The position numbers and the translations under genes are program-made. Shown one piece after another: positions 35,091 through 47,089 of a stretch of 64,000 bases of DNA. The notes beneath the pieces were generated by a model. It was not told the origin of the DNA and made no database searches. It worked only from the letters and a program-made list of their open reading frames with translations. The stretch comes from Ustilaginoidea virens. Its lineage: Eukaryota; Ascomycota; Sordariomycetes; Hypocreales; Clavicipitaceae. The stretch is taken from contig NC_057318.1 in NCBI RefSeq assembly GCF_000687475.1, positions 4,340,001 to 4,404,000 of the forward strand, in the 5' to 3' direction. Position 1 is the first letter of the stretch. Each line of letters opens with the position of its first letter.

Positions 35091-38029
35091 GACTGAGCGG
35101 ACAACAAGACTGCAGTTCAGACTATAGCCGATAGGCAGGCTGGCCAGAAATAGCAACATTCAGCTGTCCCGGAAAGGATAAAGGCCAGGCCCGGAAGAAG
35201 AAGAGAAAAAAAAGAAAGAAAAAAAAGGTCCGGGTGGTAACCGGTTCTTCCTGGTACCCAGTCACGAGTCCACAAGCACATAAGTCGAACAAAACAGCAA
35301 GCCCAGATGATGCCATTACCCTGAGACACCCCTGCTGGATAGCGCCCGGAAAAGTGGTTCCTCATTTCGCCAGGAACATGAACAATTCAGCATCGATTAG
35401 GCATGTGGTTTCAAAACAGCCACTCACAGCTAGCTATCTATGGAGCGTCTACCTAGGAGCAAGTTGGGGCGATTCGTCCGTCTGCTTCAAACGTTTCTGC
35501 GCCACGGGGTAAGGCCAGGGCTCAGGAGTTTCCTGAACCAAGCCCTGGATCTCTCAGCTGATGGGCAGCGGTAAATGGGCAGTTTACTTACTACCAGCCT
35601 ATTGCAGCCCGACTGCTCACCTAGTACTCCGTACTCCGTACTCTGTGGGGAGTTCTCCTCCGTCCTTGCTGGTATTGAAGTCTACCAGTAAAAACAGGCC
35701 AAGGTGGTATGGTATGTACCTAAAGAAGCCGGCGCTTGGCCATTGCGGAGAGGCCCCTTTGAACGTGCGCAGATGATCACCTACTCGCGCAGACTTCCTT
35801 TTTTTTTTTTTCTTCTTTTTTACATTCACGTTGTTGTTTTTTTTCCTTGTGCGATCAACTGGCCCGTGAAGTGGCAGTGTTCAATGTGATGGCGGTTGAG
35901 GTGGCTGTTGGGGCAGAGTGCATGTGACTAGCTGGGCTAATGGACTAACAATGACTGCTGGAGCCAGGCAGGTGCAAGACAACTCAACTTCACTGGGCTT
36001 CTTGAACAAAGAAATCAACATTGATGAATTTTACCACGGAGTCCGGACGTGCGGACCGCGCTAACTCGACTTGTCGGTTAAGCCTTCCAGAAAAGGTTAG
36101 GAGAAATGTCCCGGCGGCGACATGTGGGCGGGCGGGCAGCGCTGCGCCGCTTGGGTCCGCCCGCGTTTCACACTAGCCAAGAAAGCCAAGAGCCAAGAAA
36201 CCAGAGCCTGAGCCAGAGCCACGCGCCGCCAGCCGTCCGCCGCACGCGCCCTAGGCCCCAGCGCATATAGGCTACCGTGCTGTTTGACTGCCTCGGACTC
36301 CGGGGGAAAGGTCCCAGCATGGGCCACTAACCCTGGGCCCACTGACGCAGGAACCAACCTCCCCCCCCCCACCAGACCCTTTCCCCCATGGTTCTAGCCA
36401 ATTGGCGCAACTTGCTCCGAGCCTCACCTTCAGGTTGCCCCCCTAACTTGTCTCGGGAATGCGGATAAGGCTAGGTCGCCGAACGGGCAAGACCCACAAA
36501 AAAGTCGCGGACGGTCCTCGCATTGGCTCGATACTGTTTAGTCGCCGGAGACAAGGACATAGCAAGTGCTCCGCAGTAATCCGCAGTTGCTCCGTACGTA
36601 CTCCGTACACTCACGATGCAAAGCTACCGGGTACCCAGCCCTGAGCAAGTTTCTGGGCTCGGTATTTGGCTTTTAGGAAAACAAACTGATTATCACACGT
36701 TACTCCATCTTGCAGCATGTATACGTCTACGGAGAATTTTTTTTTTTTTCCGTCTTTCTTTTTCTTTCTTTTGCTTTCGTCTTCTGTGTGTGGTGCGTCC
36801 ATCCCTTGCCTCGACTTGGCCGCCGTTCATTACTGACCCTGGGTCCTCTGCACTCTGCACTCTGCCGTGGTCAGTGGTCAGTGGTCTAGGTTAGGTCAAG
36901 AAGTAGCTGTTGACGTACAAAGGCCATCGGTTGCTGGCGTCTACAAGTCGCACATGTACGTCCGTCTTGGTAACAAGACTTGAACAAGCCATCAAGTGCG
37001 GTCAGATGGTGTGTGCATGTTTTCTATTTACAACACGGGCGAGGGCCGTGCGCCAGGCGCGGCATCGCATTGCCACTCGTGTTGTTTCACCAGAGAGTTG
37101 CCGTTTGCTGTCCGGGTATCGTGCTATGAATTTGCTCAGATCGCGAGTCGTGGGCCCCGTAGATCCTTGTTTGAAGTTTCCGGTGAGCGCGCTCTCGAGG
37201 CCTGGAAACCGCACAGCAGCCATCATGTGTGGATCATACACATGGGGCTGGCATCGACGCCCTGGCTGGCACGATCCGTGGAGCATGGCTCTGTACAAGC
37301 AAGGTTCGGTCAGGGGGGGGGGGGGGGGTTGGTCTGGATCTGCGTAGCATGTAAGTTAATGACTGATTATCTATCGCCAATCCGCGCATGGGATCCGTGC
37401 GAACCCGGCGACATGACATTGGACATGCTATTTAGGCATCCATTGATATTGATGGGCACTAGGTGCCAGTGGGTGGGTGGATTGTCATGACACGGAGAAA
37501 AAAAAAAAAAAGGCACCAACAGCAAGACTATACGAGTACGGACTAAAGGGAGGCCGTCCCTTGGCCGTGGTCCCGACTCCCTGGCTTGCATCCGGGGCCT
37601 GTGACCAGACTCTGCGGCCGATTCAGGAACCGACAGGCGACTTTCTTTGCTCTTTGTCCTCTTGCGTCCCGTTCCCCGTCCTCCTTCTGCCCCGGCCCTC
37701 CACCCAACGCCGTGCACTTCTGCCGTTTCAGGGGCCGCCCCAGGTCCGCTGGCTCGCCCGGGGCCCTGCCGCCCAAGCAGCAATAGCCTGGGCCACCAGC
37801 TCATGCGCTAGTTGCCGTAGAACAAAGATGCCAAAACACGAGCCAGCCGCGAGAACAAAAACGGGTCTGGTCTACTCCGCACCGCCACGGCGTATTTCCG
37901 AGGGAGGAAACAGTGACCAGGAAAAACGGCTAAACGGGTGCCGCGTGGTTGGGAACCTTGACATGGGGGGTGCCGAGCAAGCCGGCGAAACAATTTTGAT
38001 GCAGCCTCCTCGTCCTTGGAGGCCTGGAC

Positions 38030-38072
<43 letters not shown>
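38030..38072. repeat. A43 homopolymer
   Basis: An uninterrupted A run of about 43 nt follows GGCCTGGACC. It could be the poly(A) tail of a retrotransposed sequence, but I see no LINE- or SINE-like body or target duplication beside it. It could equally be a plain slippage product. Confidence 0.8.
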
Positions 38073-38073
<1 letters not shown>

Positions 38074-38526
38074 ACGCGGTAGGAGGTGTTTTGTGCCCCC
38101 CCTATTCTTATACACCCAGGTTCGTAGATTGTTTCTCTCTACCTGCGACCGACTCTATCAGCCTAGAATAGAAGACGTGCTCCGTACCTTCTAGCGCCTT
38201 TGCAAAGGCGCGTTGTTTTATAAGTGATACCCAAAGCATGTTGTGAGAAGCGGCCGCTGGGTTTCTATCAATGGGGGAAATAATATGGAGAGACTCAATT
38301 CCATCTAGGCTTAGCTGCTTACTGTGTTTCATTCTGCCTTGTCCTTGTCCCTGCCAAGAGCGGTGAAGGTGGGAACCTTGAAGCTAGGGTACATGTAGTG
38401 TACAATACCTGTTGAGGGAGGCTAGGCCAGGTTGGGCCGCCAAATCTGCAGCAGTCAAACCCCCCAGCACCTCCAGCACCCGGCGGGGAAGGTGCTGAAC
38501 CCTCTGATGCCCCGTGCCTTTCGGCG

Positions 38527-38575
38527 CCCCTTTTGGCGCCCCTTTTGGCGCCCCTTTTGGCGCCCCTTTTGGCTC
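38527..38575. repeat. 12-nt tandem array, unit CCTTTTGGCGCC
   Basis: About four copies of a 12-nt unit contain the palindrome GGCGCC. Because 12 is a multiple of three, frames stay open in both directions (PFGA and KGAP peptides). No gene context supports real translation. Confidence 0.85.
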
Positions 38576-41175
38576 TGGCGCCATCAGGCTGGTTCGTTCC
38601 AGCCTCACCCAACCTTCGCACCTTCCTGAAATTACGTTGGGATTTGCCTCGACCAAGTCCATCAACAGCTACCGCCATATTTGCAATCATCAATCATCAT
38701 CCTCGCTCCTCGCCCATCACCCTGTGCCGCCGCCTTTGCAAGCAACTTTCCCTCAGGTCCCGTCCTATCGACCTCACGGGCCTCGTTGTTTGTGGCCCGT
38801 GTCCCCCGCTAGAGAATCGCAGTCCCCAGCGCAACGGGTCACGGCACCGCCAACCCTGGGGAGCCATCCTCCCCATCCCTGCTGGCGACTGAGACCGCAA
38901 TCATGCTCAGGGCTCTCTCTGCACGGAGTCCAAAGAGCCGACAACAATGTCGAGAATCCTACAAGTTGCAGCCATTGCTTTGCAGCTCGACGCACTGCGT
39001 GGAATAGATGATGCCCTCATTGCCCTGCTGGTGCTGCCCTGCTGGAGTGGATGCTTGATAAACCAGAGCCTAGAGTCCAGACCCGACCTCATGGATTGAC
39101 GACGTCTCAGATGACCTGTGACCCTGGTAAGTATAGGCCAGCTGACAAGGGAAAACGATGGAGTGAAAATTCCTCAGGTGCCGAGCCGAGCCAACAATCC
39201 CGTCCTTGTCCCTTTGCCTGGAGGCTAGAGGGTTAACCGTACTTGCATCAACAACCTTTTTTCTTCTCCTTTTTTTTTTTTCTCCCTCTCTCTTTTCTCT
39301 TTCTTAGCACAGCTCTGTGCGTATCGAGGGCTGCTACGCTGCAGGGTTAGAGTCGAGCTCGATGCCAGGTTCTGGGACCACGACGGGTTCAGCTTTCCTG
39401 GGTACATGGCGCAGTACGTGGTGCAGTACTACTCCTCCGTACATGGGTGCAAGGCAGGCGTGTCGTGTCGTGTCGTGTCGTGTGGTCAGCCGAAACCGGC
39501 GAAACGGACAAAAACTGCCACTTTCGCGGAACTTCTGATGTACGGAGTAGCCTGTAGCCCTCTCTGTCCTTGGGTGGGTCATGAATCATGGTCAACTCGG
39601 CCGTACGAGATGAGATGTCCCTCGCGGCGGCACGGGCTCATCGGCACCTCTCGTAGAAAAGGGGCGTCAAATGTGCTGCAGCCGCTGCTGTCGCTGATGA
39701 TGCTGTCTGTTCCTGGCCATTCTGTCTTCTGTCTCGTTCCAATGCTGGGTAGATCCCCAGGCGCAGGCGTCGTGTGTGCTCGCTCTCCTGCAAACTGCAC
39801 CAGCCAAAGTCGATACCGACCAGACCACCAAGCCGATGGGAACCTCGTACGTAAAGCGGGAAGCTGCATCCCCATCTACAACCTCTCTGGCTTCCCAGAT
39901 GCCGGGTGCGCTCTAGATCATGACTTGGTATCATATCGTCTTGGACGGCCTGTTACTCCGGACGGACTCCGTATACTATTTTCAGATGTCGCCGTGCTCC
40001 ATCTCGGCAGAAGGGGGAACGGGAAAAAGCCAGGAAAACAAGAAACGACAAGGACGTCGTGCCCCCCCCCTGTTTTGCCGCAAGCCCTGCCTGCTATGTA
40101 TGCTGCGGACACCTGATGGACACCGAACGTTGAAACACTGAGTACTCCGTAGAGTAGCATGAACCTGGGCAACGCAAAAAAAAAAGAGTCATGTCATGCA
40201 CGGCCAGATGCGCCAAAGCATGCGGAATCCTCGCGCGGGCGAGAGAGGCACGTGGGACTTGGTGGAATAAAAAAAAAAGAAAAAAGAAAAAAAAAAAAAA
40301 CACCACCCCCCGCGGGGAGAAGCACGTCATCAGTAAATTCAGATTTCAGCACGACCACGTCCAACAAAGGCACAATAACTGAAGCCGTCAAAATTCTTTT
40401 TTTTTTTTTTTTTGAACCTTGTTCATGCCATCAATTCCCGCTGGTCTGTCTATTCTAGCGCAACTCTCGTCAAGCGTTGCCGCCCACTTCGTACCCTGGA
40501 CATCGCCAGGTCTTTCGCTCCCGCCCCGTGACGTGACCCGGGCGACACATTGGCAATAACTCTCCAAGCGAGGAAAAAGGAAAACAAACAGACGGGCCGG
40601 TCCCGCATCCCAGCTTTCTTATTTCGGCGTCCGCGTCAGTGACTTGGTCCGCGTTCATCGCGGCATGCGTCATCCACCATGGCTGCCTGGTAGAAACACA
40701 CCCACCGGCATGGCATGATTAAAAGAAAATAGAAAAAATCAGGAACGACAAGAGAGGGGAGATTTGGGAAAAAGATTTTTTCCAAGGCAAAGCAAAATCC
40801 AATAATCGACAACGGGCATCGCAGACCCCGACTGAAATGCTTTGTATTCCTGCAAAACGTGGGTGATTGTAGACAAATGTCCCTCGCCACGTCGCAGCCC
40901 AGAAAAGAACGGCCGGGGAAAGCAAAAAGGAGAAAAAATGAAAATGAAAAGAAACCGGAAAAAGACGGGAGTGTGCAAGTCAAGCCACCCAAGTAGGTGC
41001 TTGGCAAACGGGTAGTAGGTAGTACATAGCAGCGGGAGAAAGGAAAAAAAAGGGGGGTAAGAAAGGGGAAAGCAAGCAGGCGAGGATATCAAGTACCCAG
41101 GCAGTAGTATCTGTACACAAAAGAGAGGGAGTAGAAGCCGTCTGAAGAAGAAGAAAAAAAGCATCCGGTCAGGAC

Positions 41176-41565
41176 TCAGAGAACAGGTGGTGAGGCAGGT
41201 TGGTCCAAGTAGGGCCCTGTCGGAGCACCACCATGCCGACCCATTGCTCGGTACCTCTGGCAGCAGCGGTCTTTGCAGCCGCCTGCGCTGTCGAAACGCA
41301 AACGGATCCCGGTCCCGTCTTGCCCGTGGTCGTTATCCGCCGCGTCATGGCCGTCATGGCCAGTCCCGCGGGAAACATGGTGCTGGACAGCGAAGTCGGC
41401 TGGACGGTCACCTGCTTCAGCAGCACCCTCAAACAAAGTGGATGCGTCGACCTGAACAATGGCCTCGCTCTCCACGTCGAGGCGCCTGATACGGCAGTCA
41501 TGGTAGCAGGTGCAAGGCTTGCCTGACCCGCGGTAGCGGCGGCCGCAGTACACGCAGCCCTTCAT
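41176..41565 (-). CDS. Small Cys-rich protein of unknown function
   Basis: The frame has strong G/C bias at third positions, unlike the surrounding spacer, so it looks like real coding sequence. It begins MKGCVYCGRRYRGSGKPCTC, followed by YHDCRIRRLDVESEAIVQVD, and ends QPASPPVL (129 residues). The Cys/His-rich start (CxxC, CxC, HxxC) could bind zinc; a second CKDRCC cluster lies near residue 100. The ATG is preceded by TTGCCAGG, which could be an intron end, so an upstream exon cannot be excluded. I do not recognise the family. A (CAA)n/(TTG)n run lies just upstream. Confidence 0.4.
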   Translation of the reverse strand: MKGCVYCGRRYRGSGKPCTCYHDCRIRRLDVESEAIVQVDASTLFEGAAEAGDRPADFAVQHHVSRGTGHDGHDAADNDHGQDGTGIRLRFDSAGGCKDRCCQRYRAMGRHGGAPTGPYLDQPASPPVL

Positions 41566-42625
41566 CCTGGCAAGGGGGGGTGTGTGTCTCTGGTACAACA
41601 AAAACAACAACAACAACAACAACAACAGGAGCACAACAGCGGCACAGCTCGCTCAAAACGGAAAGCCAGGGGGTGCTTGTTCCTCTTCTCGCGCCCACCC
41701 CACAGTCTCTGGAACCAAAGGAGGAGATGGTAAGGAGAAAGAGAGGCAGAGATGGGTTTTCAAGACAAAAGCGTAAGATGATGAAGATGAAGATGATGAT
41801 GCGGTCGGTATCAAAGCCCTGCGACTGCTGCTGCTGTTCAAAGGGAAGAGAAAATCCCCTCGTTTGGAGACGATGCCCGCGGCCCTCTTTATACATCTGT
41901 CTCGTCGAGCAGCGAATCTCGCCTTCTGCTGTTGTTCACAACCCATTTCCTGTTCACTGGTCCTGGCGACCTTCTGGACTCCCCGGCCGACCAATAACGT
42001 CTGCATCTTGGCGAGCCAAGGAGACCAGACGCTCTGGCGGCCTCTGCGAGGTGAGTTGGTTGATTCTGCTCACAACTCTGGTCGACGATGAAGCTGTGAA
42101 TTGGATTTGAACAAGATGGATCGGGAAAAAAGCTGGCTGCGGCATGATTGGGTTGTCAGGGGGAGGGCGGCGAGCCAGGACCTGCTTGAGTGGCACAAGC
42201 TGGGGGATAGCTGTAGGTGACTCAATCTTGGCTGTAAGGGAAAAGGCCGGCGAGCCAGGGCCTGCTTGCGTGGCACACACTGGGGAAAGCTGTAGCTGGC
42301 TCAACCATGGCTGTACATGTTTGTTCATTGCAGGCGTAGGGAGGGTCCCCCAGTGTTGTGAAGAAAGCACCAGGCAGAAGAGAGAGAGAGCGAGAGAGAG
42401 ATAGAGAGAAAAGGGGCGGGGAGGGGGAGTCGCTTGTCGCTGTCGAGCGGTTGACGGTTTCTGGACCCCACAAACAGCCCTGCAGTCGTTGTGAAACCGT
42501 CCGCGACATGAAAGCCCAGTGATGGACGTTGGCGAAACTTTTCTTCATCATCATCATCTCTCTCTGAAAGCTGCTCGAAATTTCGGCATCAAGACGAGTG
42601 AATGACGTGGACTTTTCTGCCACGT
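41566..42625. other. Spacer between the Cys-rich gene and VMS1
   Basis: About 1 kb. It holds an AAC run (41597-41629), an imperfect tandem duplication (42165-42316) and a GA-rich run (42380-42412). It serves as the upstream region of the Cys-rich gene and the 3' flank of VMS1. No further gene is seen. Confidence 0.5.
42165..42316. repeat. Imperfect tandem duplication, about 80-nt unit
   Basis: Two copies share the order GGCGAGCCAGG-CCTGCTTG-GTGGCACA-CTGGGG-AGCTGTAG-TGGCTGTA. The copies begin near 42167 and 42247 and differ at about a fifth of positions. They look like an old local duplication. No frame is conserved between them. Confidence 0.8.
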
Positions 42626-44726
42626 CTACCCACCAGCCTTCATCTTTCGTAGCCGCTCTTCGGCCGCCCTCGCGCGTCGCTCTCTCTCCAGCCCCATCCT
42701 CATCTCCGGAGACAGTCCTCGCAACTCTTCCTCCCTCAGCTGTTCAGGAGACTTTGCCATGGACTTCAGGAGTGCGGTGCCCTTGGGCTTTTCCCCCACC
42801 TCCTGGGGAGGGGTCGCTTCGAGGCGTAGCCGCTCCTCCTCTGCCCTTCTCCTCTCAGCTTCCCTTCTTTCGCCTTCGGCCTTTTCCCGCTGGTCTCTTT
42901 GAAGAGACTCAGCCTTCGTCATGGCTGCTGGCACTCTTGCTCCGTCCCAGTCCCACCTGGCCTCTCCCAGTTCCGACCGGCCCACCCGGAAGGCATCGCG
43001 AGTGCCCCTGTCGCCCGCCAGCTCAAACGCCGTCTTGCCGTCGCCGTTCTCCACGGTCGGGTCCGCTCCGCCCTTGGTCAAAAGACCTAGAACAAGTGGT
43101 GCCGAGTTTTGCGAGGCGGCCAGGTGAAGGGGTCGGGGAGCGTGATGGTTTTGATCGCGGGGTTGGAACTCAAAGTCGGCGCTCAGGTTGTTGTTCTGGA
43201 GGTACGACAGTAGGGCGGGAACCTTGGATCGTCGAATAAACCCTTGAAGTTGCGAGGTGTGCAGCAAGGCAGTCTCTTCCTCCTCTGATAGTTGGGCCTT
43301 GGCCTGACTAGGTCTGCCAGACCTCGAGGGTGCCGGCTTCGACGGCTCCTCCTTGGCTTCCTTGACCTGGGGGGGTTGGACCTCCCTGACCTTGAGTCTG
43401 GTAAGTTCGACAAAGGACCTCATCAGCTCATTCTGCGTAGGGCGGCGCGTGCTGAAGGGGAATCCACGGAGTCTAATGTCCTTTGGTTGCAGGACCTGAC
43501 CTTCGTACGGACCAAACAACGTTCTGCGATTCGCGTTGCCCGTGGCCCGAATGAACAGCAGCTCGGATGTATCCAGTAGACCTTTCCAGTCGCGAAGTAA
43601 CGCGCGTACCTCGTCGACAAGAGCTTGCTCGTTGTATCGCCGCAGCGTAGAGCCGGCCGAGTGTGCAGCTCCCTTGGCATTGTCATTTGCAGACTGCGAC
43701 CCACCTTGCTTCCTCCGCGTCGTGTATCTGTGGAAAGTCTTGTGAGCCAACACGGTAGCTTCTCGGTTCATGGCCGTATTGCCCTTGGAGGCTCTGGGAG
43801 CCAAGGAGACGACCATGGCCGCAAAATGCCCGCCCCCGATCATGCAGAGGAAAACGTGAGGTCCCTTGTAGGCGGCAAGGGGTCCAATGCCGCCGTCCTT
43901 GGCAGGTCTGGACGGCGAGACGGGCTCTAGCTGCTTCCTCCGCAGCACCTCGACAGCGTCCGATTCTCTCTGTTGCTCGTCCGTCAACAATGCGCTGTAC
44001 ATGCCGAAGCAGGAGTGTTCCGGCAAGAGTGGAGAATGAAACCAGATGAGCAGCGGCTTGGCGCGGCGGCGCCGCTCCGAGCCTGCATCCTCCGAGCCCT
44101 CCTTTTGAGCGCCGTGGTTCGGCGTGGCGCGTTTGTCCTGGTCAGCTAATCGGGCTTGTCTTTTCAAAAGTGTCGCCAATACGGAGTCTTGCTTCCCATG
44201 GTGGTTGTCGTTGTCGTTGTCGTTGTTGTCGTTGCCGTCGTCGTCATCATCATCATCATCATCCGAGTCTTCCGAAGCAGAGCCAGACAGGGATTCATCA
44301 AGGTCTCCGACGAGCTTCTCGAATTCCTGTTCAGAAACCGGCTTCTGGTTGCGCGTCTTCAGCTTCAGGTTGTAGTGGTGAAAATCCGACTTCAAGTGGC
44401 TGCGCTGGTCTGGCAGTGACGCGAAAGCCTGTCGGCACAGCGAACAAGCTAGCGAGCCAACGACGGTTTCCACGGGCGATGCATGGCGATCGAGGCCCTT
44501 GCCACTTGGCGATGGCGTTGCTTCTTCCGTCCCAAGGAGAGCGGTGCCTGAATCCTCCCTGGCAGTCAGGCTGTCCAGTACTTTGCTCGGAAGGTCGTAG
44601 ACTGGCATTGATGCGTTTGTTAGCTCGTCTCGGCTTCTCATGACAAACAGCTGGCGCAGGACACGAGGCTGGAAAGTTACCATAGAGGGGTCGTCGCAGA
44701 ACATCCTCGTCAACGGCCGCCGCCAT
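42626..44726 (-). CDS. VMS1: Vms1/ANKZF1 ribosome-quality-control release factor
   Basis: Vms1 frees nascent chains from stalled 60S subunits and recruits Cdc48/p97. The start at 44726 (MAAAVDEDVLRRPLY) joins VYDLPSKVLDSLTARE through an intron at 44602-44680 with branch point GCTAAC and CCAG acceptor. Two exons give 673 residues. Domains in order: a C2H2-like finger (CSLCRQAF...HLKSDFHHYN, residues about 65-95), an Asp/Asn-rich linker, the eRF1-like VLRF1 domain (LLIWFHSPLL, GGGHFAAMVVS, HRYTTRRKQGGSQSANDNAKG, with the conserved Gln needed for release), ankyrin repeats (PLHLAASQNSAPLVLGLL) and a C-terminal basic helix (ERRARAAEERLRKMK) matching the VCP-interacting motif. All hallmarks are present. 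Confidence 0.93.
44200..44265. repeat. Coding GTC/GTT and ATC microsatellite in VMS1
   Basis: Trinucleotide runs on the plus strand (GTTGTC, then ATCATC) encode an Asp/Asn tract in the linker between the zinc finger and VLRF1 domain. Length variation here would stay in frame. Confidence 0.8.
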
Positions 44727-45295
44727 GGTCAAGTCGATTGCTCAGGTCGATTTCTTCGTCGAGGGGAAGGGGAGCAGATGTCCTGGGGATGATGCTTTAC
44801 GGCTGCCTGGCAGGGCTGGCTCGGACAGGCGGTTTTGGAAGAAAGGGCGGTTCACTTGTTTGAAAGAGCCAGCGAATATAAATAAATCGCTTTCGAGACG
44901 TCTGGTGCGAGTGAAACCCAGCCGAGTCAATCAACAAGCCTCTGAAAATCCATGCCCCACCATGGTCAGACTCGAAACAGCCTTGACGTGGTGATTGGAC
45001 TTGGCCTGGGCTGGACTTATAATGGGCTGCTGAAAGGGGGGGGGGGGGGGTGGAGATGGCTTGGTCCGCCAGAAGTACTCCCTAGGTAGTTGGTCCGTCT
45101 CATCTTCCTTCCTTATTAATGTTCCTAGGCACGAGGCCGTGGACCAAGTCCCAAATCAAAAACTCCCAACTTCACAACCTGTTCTGTCACTGCCATCCAG
45201 GCCTTGTCTCTCTGCTCTGACTCGAGCCGTTACGAAACCACCACCATGACTCAGGTGCTACGATTATTCGTTCGTTCTGCCATCCACGGAGTACG

Positions 45296-45715
45296 TCACG
45301 TCCCGTGGGAACAAGGTCTTGGGGTCTTGGGGTGACATTGCCGAGTCCGCAGGCAGGTTCTTTGGGGCGTTGCACGTCCTTTATTGACTTGATTTTCAGC
45401 CATCGTGAATGGGCCACAGTCGGATTGATTGACTTTGCGTCGAAAAATCATCTCAGAATTTCCTGTACTCATTACTCTTGGCCAGACTTTTTTTTTAGTT
45501 CGAATGTCGCCGTCAGATGGCCCAGTTTCAAGGAAATTGTAGCAACTCTCGGCGTTGTCCTCGTCGCCCTTGGCTTCAAACCTCTGGGGTTGATTGATGG
45601 CTTTGAATCCGAGCAACCCATGAGTTGATTCATGGTCGCCGCTCAACATGCCGTCCATGACAAAGGTGCTGTCCCGGAGCCTCTCGCCAAAGTAGTTGCT
45701 GCCACAGGCACACAA
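45296..45715 (-). CDS. Possible hypothetical protein or relic
   Basis: The first 80 residues (for example NYFGERLRDSTFVMDGMLSG and FEAKGDEDNAESCYNFLETG) look protein-like and have G/C-biased third positions. The last part is basic and looks random. I do not recognise a family. It may be a fragment of a gene lost from this decayed stretch, or a chance frame. Confidence 0.2.
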   Translation of the reverse strand: MCACGSNYFGERLRDSTFVMDGMLSGDHESTHGLLGFKAINQPQRFEAKGDEDNAESCYNFLETGPSDGDIRTKKKVWPRVMSTGNSEMIFRRKVNQSDCGPFTMAENQVNKGRATPQRTCLRTRQCHPKTPRPCSHGT

Positions 45716-47089
45716 ACCGCTGCGTTGCTCCCATATACCGTGGTTTGCCTATTCCCAACATTGTAACCCAATCTGACATTGGCCGAAGAGCTCGACGTTC
45801 AGGCCCAACATGGCATTGAAAGATGCATTGAGCCAAAAGAATGGCCGGCACGGTCAGTGAGGTTGTTTATAGCTAAGCAGCCGATCCGCCCGCCTCGTTT
45901 GATCTTGTCTCTTGACGCGGTCGGGTTGCTTTCTGCACAACCCCGACTCCCATCCACATGTTTGCGTCTCGGGGATGTCGAAGCGACGGCGTCATGCTGT
46001 CACGATGAAGCTATTTCATCGTCGATTCATTTCTCCCAGGAATGGTGGGAGGAAAACGCACCCACAAGCACCAGGCCTGCCAAGCCAAGGGAACCACGGA
46101 TCGACGATGCAAAGAATTCAATGTTGCCGCGGACGCCAGACTCTTTGTCGTGTCAACTGTACCTGCGTTTCTCCAGGCCTTTCTTTCTCGGCGGCTCTCG
46201 ATCTGGATTCTGCACTATTTCCAGTACCTACCAGATCACTACTCACCCCTTGCGGTCCAAATCTGGGACTCTGAGCAAGCATGGGGGTAATGATATTGGG
46301 GGAAAATTCCTACAATATGTTTTTCTTTTTGCCCAATGGCGAGCGGTAGTGTACATCCATCTAATCGGAGTGAAGTTTTGATACACAGTACTCCGCACAT
46401 TACTTTTATATTGTACGGTATTACCCAGGGAAACACTTCCAACCATAGAGGCCATTTTTTTTTATTTTGCTCCGTTTTTCAATCTATTATGCCTCACATT
46501 GGAAGAAATGACGAGCTCATGTCTAATAAGCATCAGGTAGGCAGGCATAAATAGGGACCGGGGGGAAAAGGGGGGGGGGGGGGGGATGAGGCCTTGGATG
46601 ATGATCAAACCACAAACGTTTATGAGTTGACGGTTTCCTGAAGCGCTCATTGACCTACGGTCGACTACGGGCTCATGAAAACCCCAATCGCGACCCAGAC
46701 AGGCCACTAAAGATGTTTGGTTCGCTTGCTGCATGCCATGCATTGCATCGTTGCCCTTTCTGGCATACCTTCGATTTACAATCCATTTGCTGGTTAGAAG
46801 CCTGTTTGCCTGCCTTTGCAACGCACGGCCAGCTGCAACTAGGTCCACAGACTTGGAATCCGCTTCGCTATCCCGCGGCTCGCACAGAGGGAACGGTTCA
46901 CCTCCTTGAACTCATGCGGTGTCACCTGAAGGAAAGACGCTTTCGGCCATTTTGAGCGTTGGCAGCACACTAGTCATTCCGAGCTCGAGCAGTCATTAGC
47001 CATGGCATCTCACGCAAAGTCGCCGCTGGACGTGGGCCACTGCAACCACTCGACTCACCTGACGTAATAACAGCTCAGCCGGTATATCG

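Larger units (their letters stand above)
33441..41175. other. 7.7 kb gene-poor, repeat-rich spacer
   Basis: I find no supportable coding gene. Contents: the promoter of the adhesin gene (33441 to about 34100, with a TATATAGG-like word at 33709-33716), TGACTGATG and TGATGGACTGATTC repeats (34300-34410), a G run of about 23 (34479-34501), a 14-nt array (34970-35090), TACTCCGTA clusters (35624-35643, 36566-36607), a G10+ run (37312-37328), an A43 run (38030-38072), a 12-nt array (38527-38575), a CT/T tract (39258-39303), TCGTG repeats (39459-39482) and A/T runs (40270-40415). Many frames overlap these repeats but none resembles a conserved protein. Confidence 0.6.

Noticed and set aside
38514..39011. 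Plus-strand frame with PFGAPFGA repeats
   Set aside because: Derived from a 12-nt tandem array; the flanks lack coding bias and homology.
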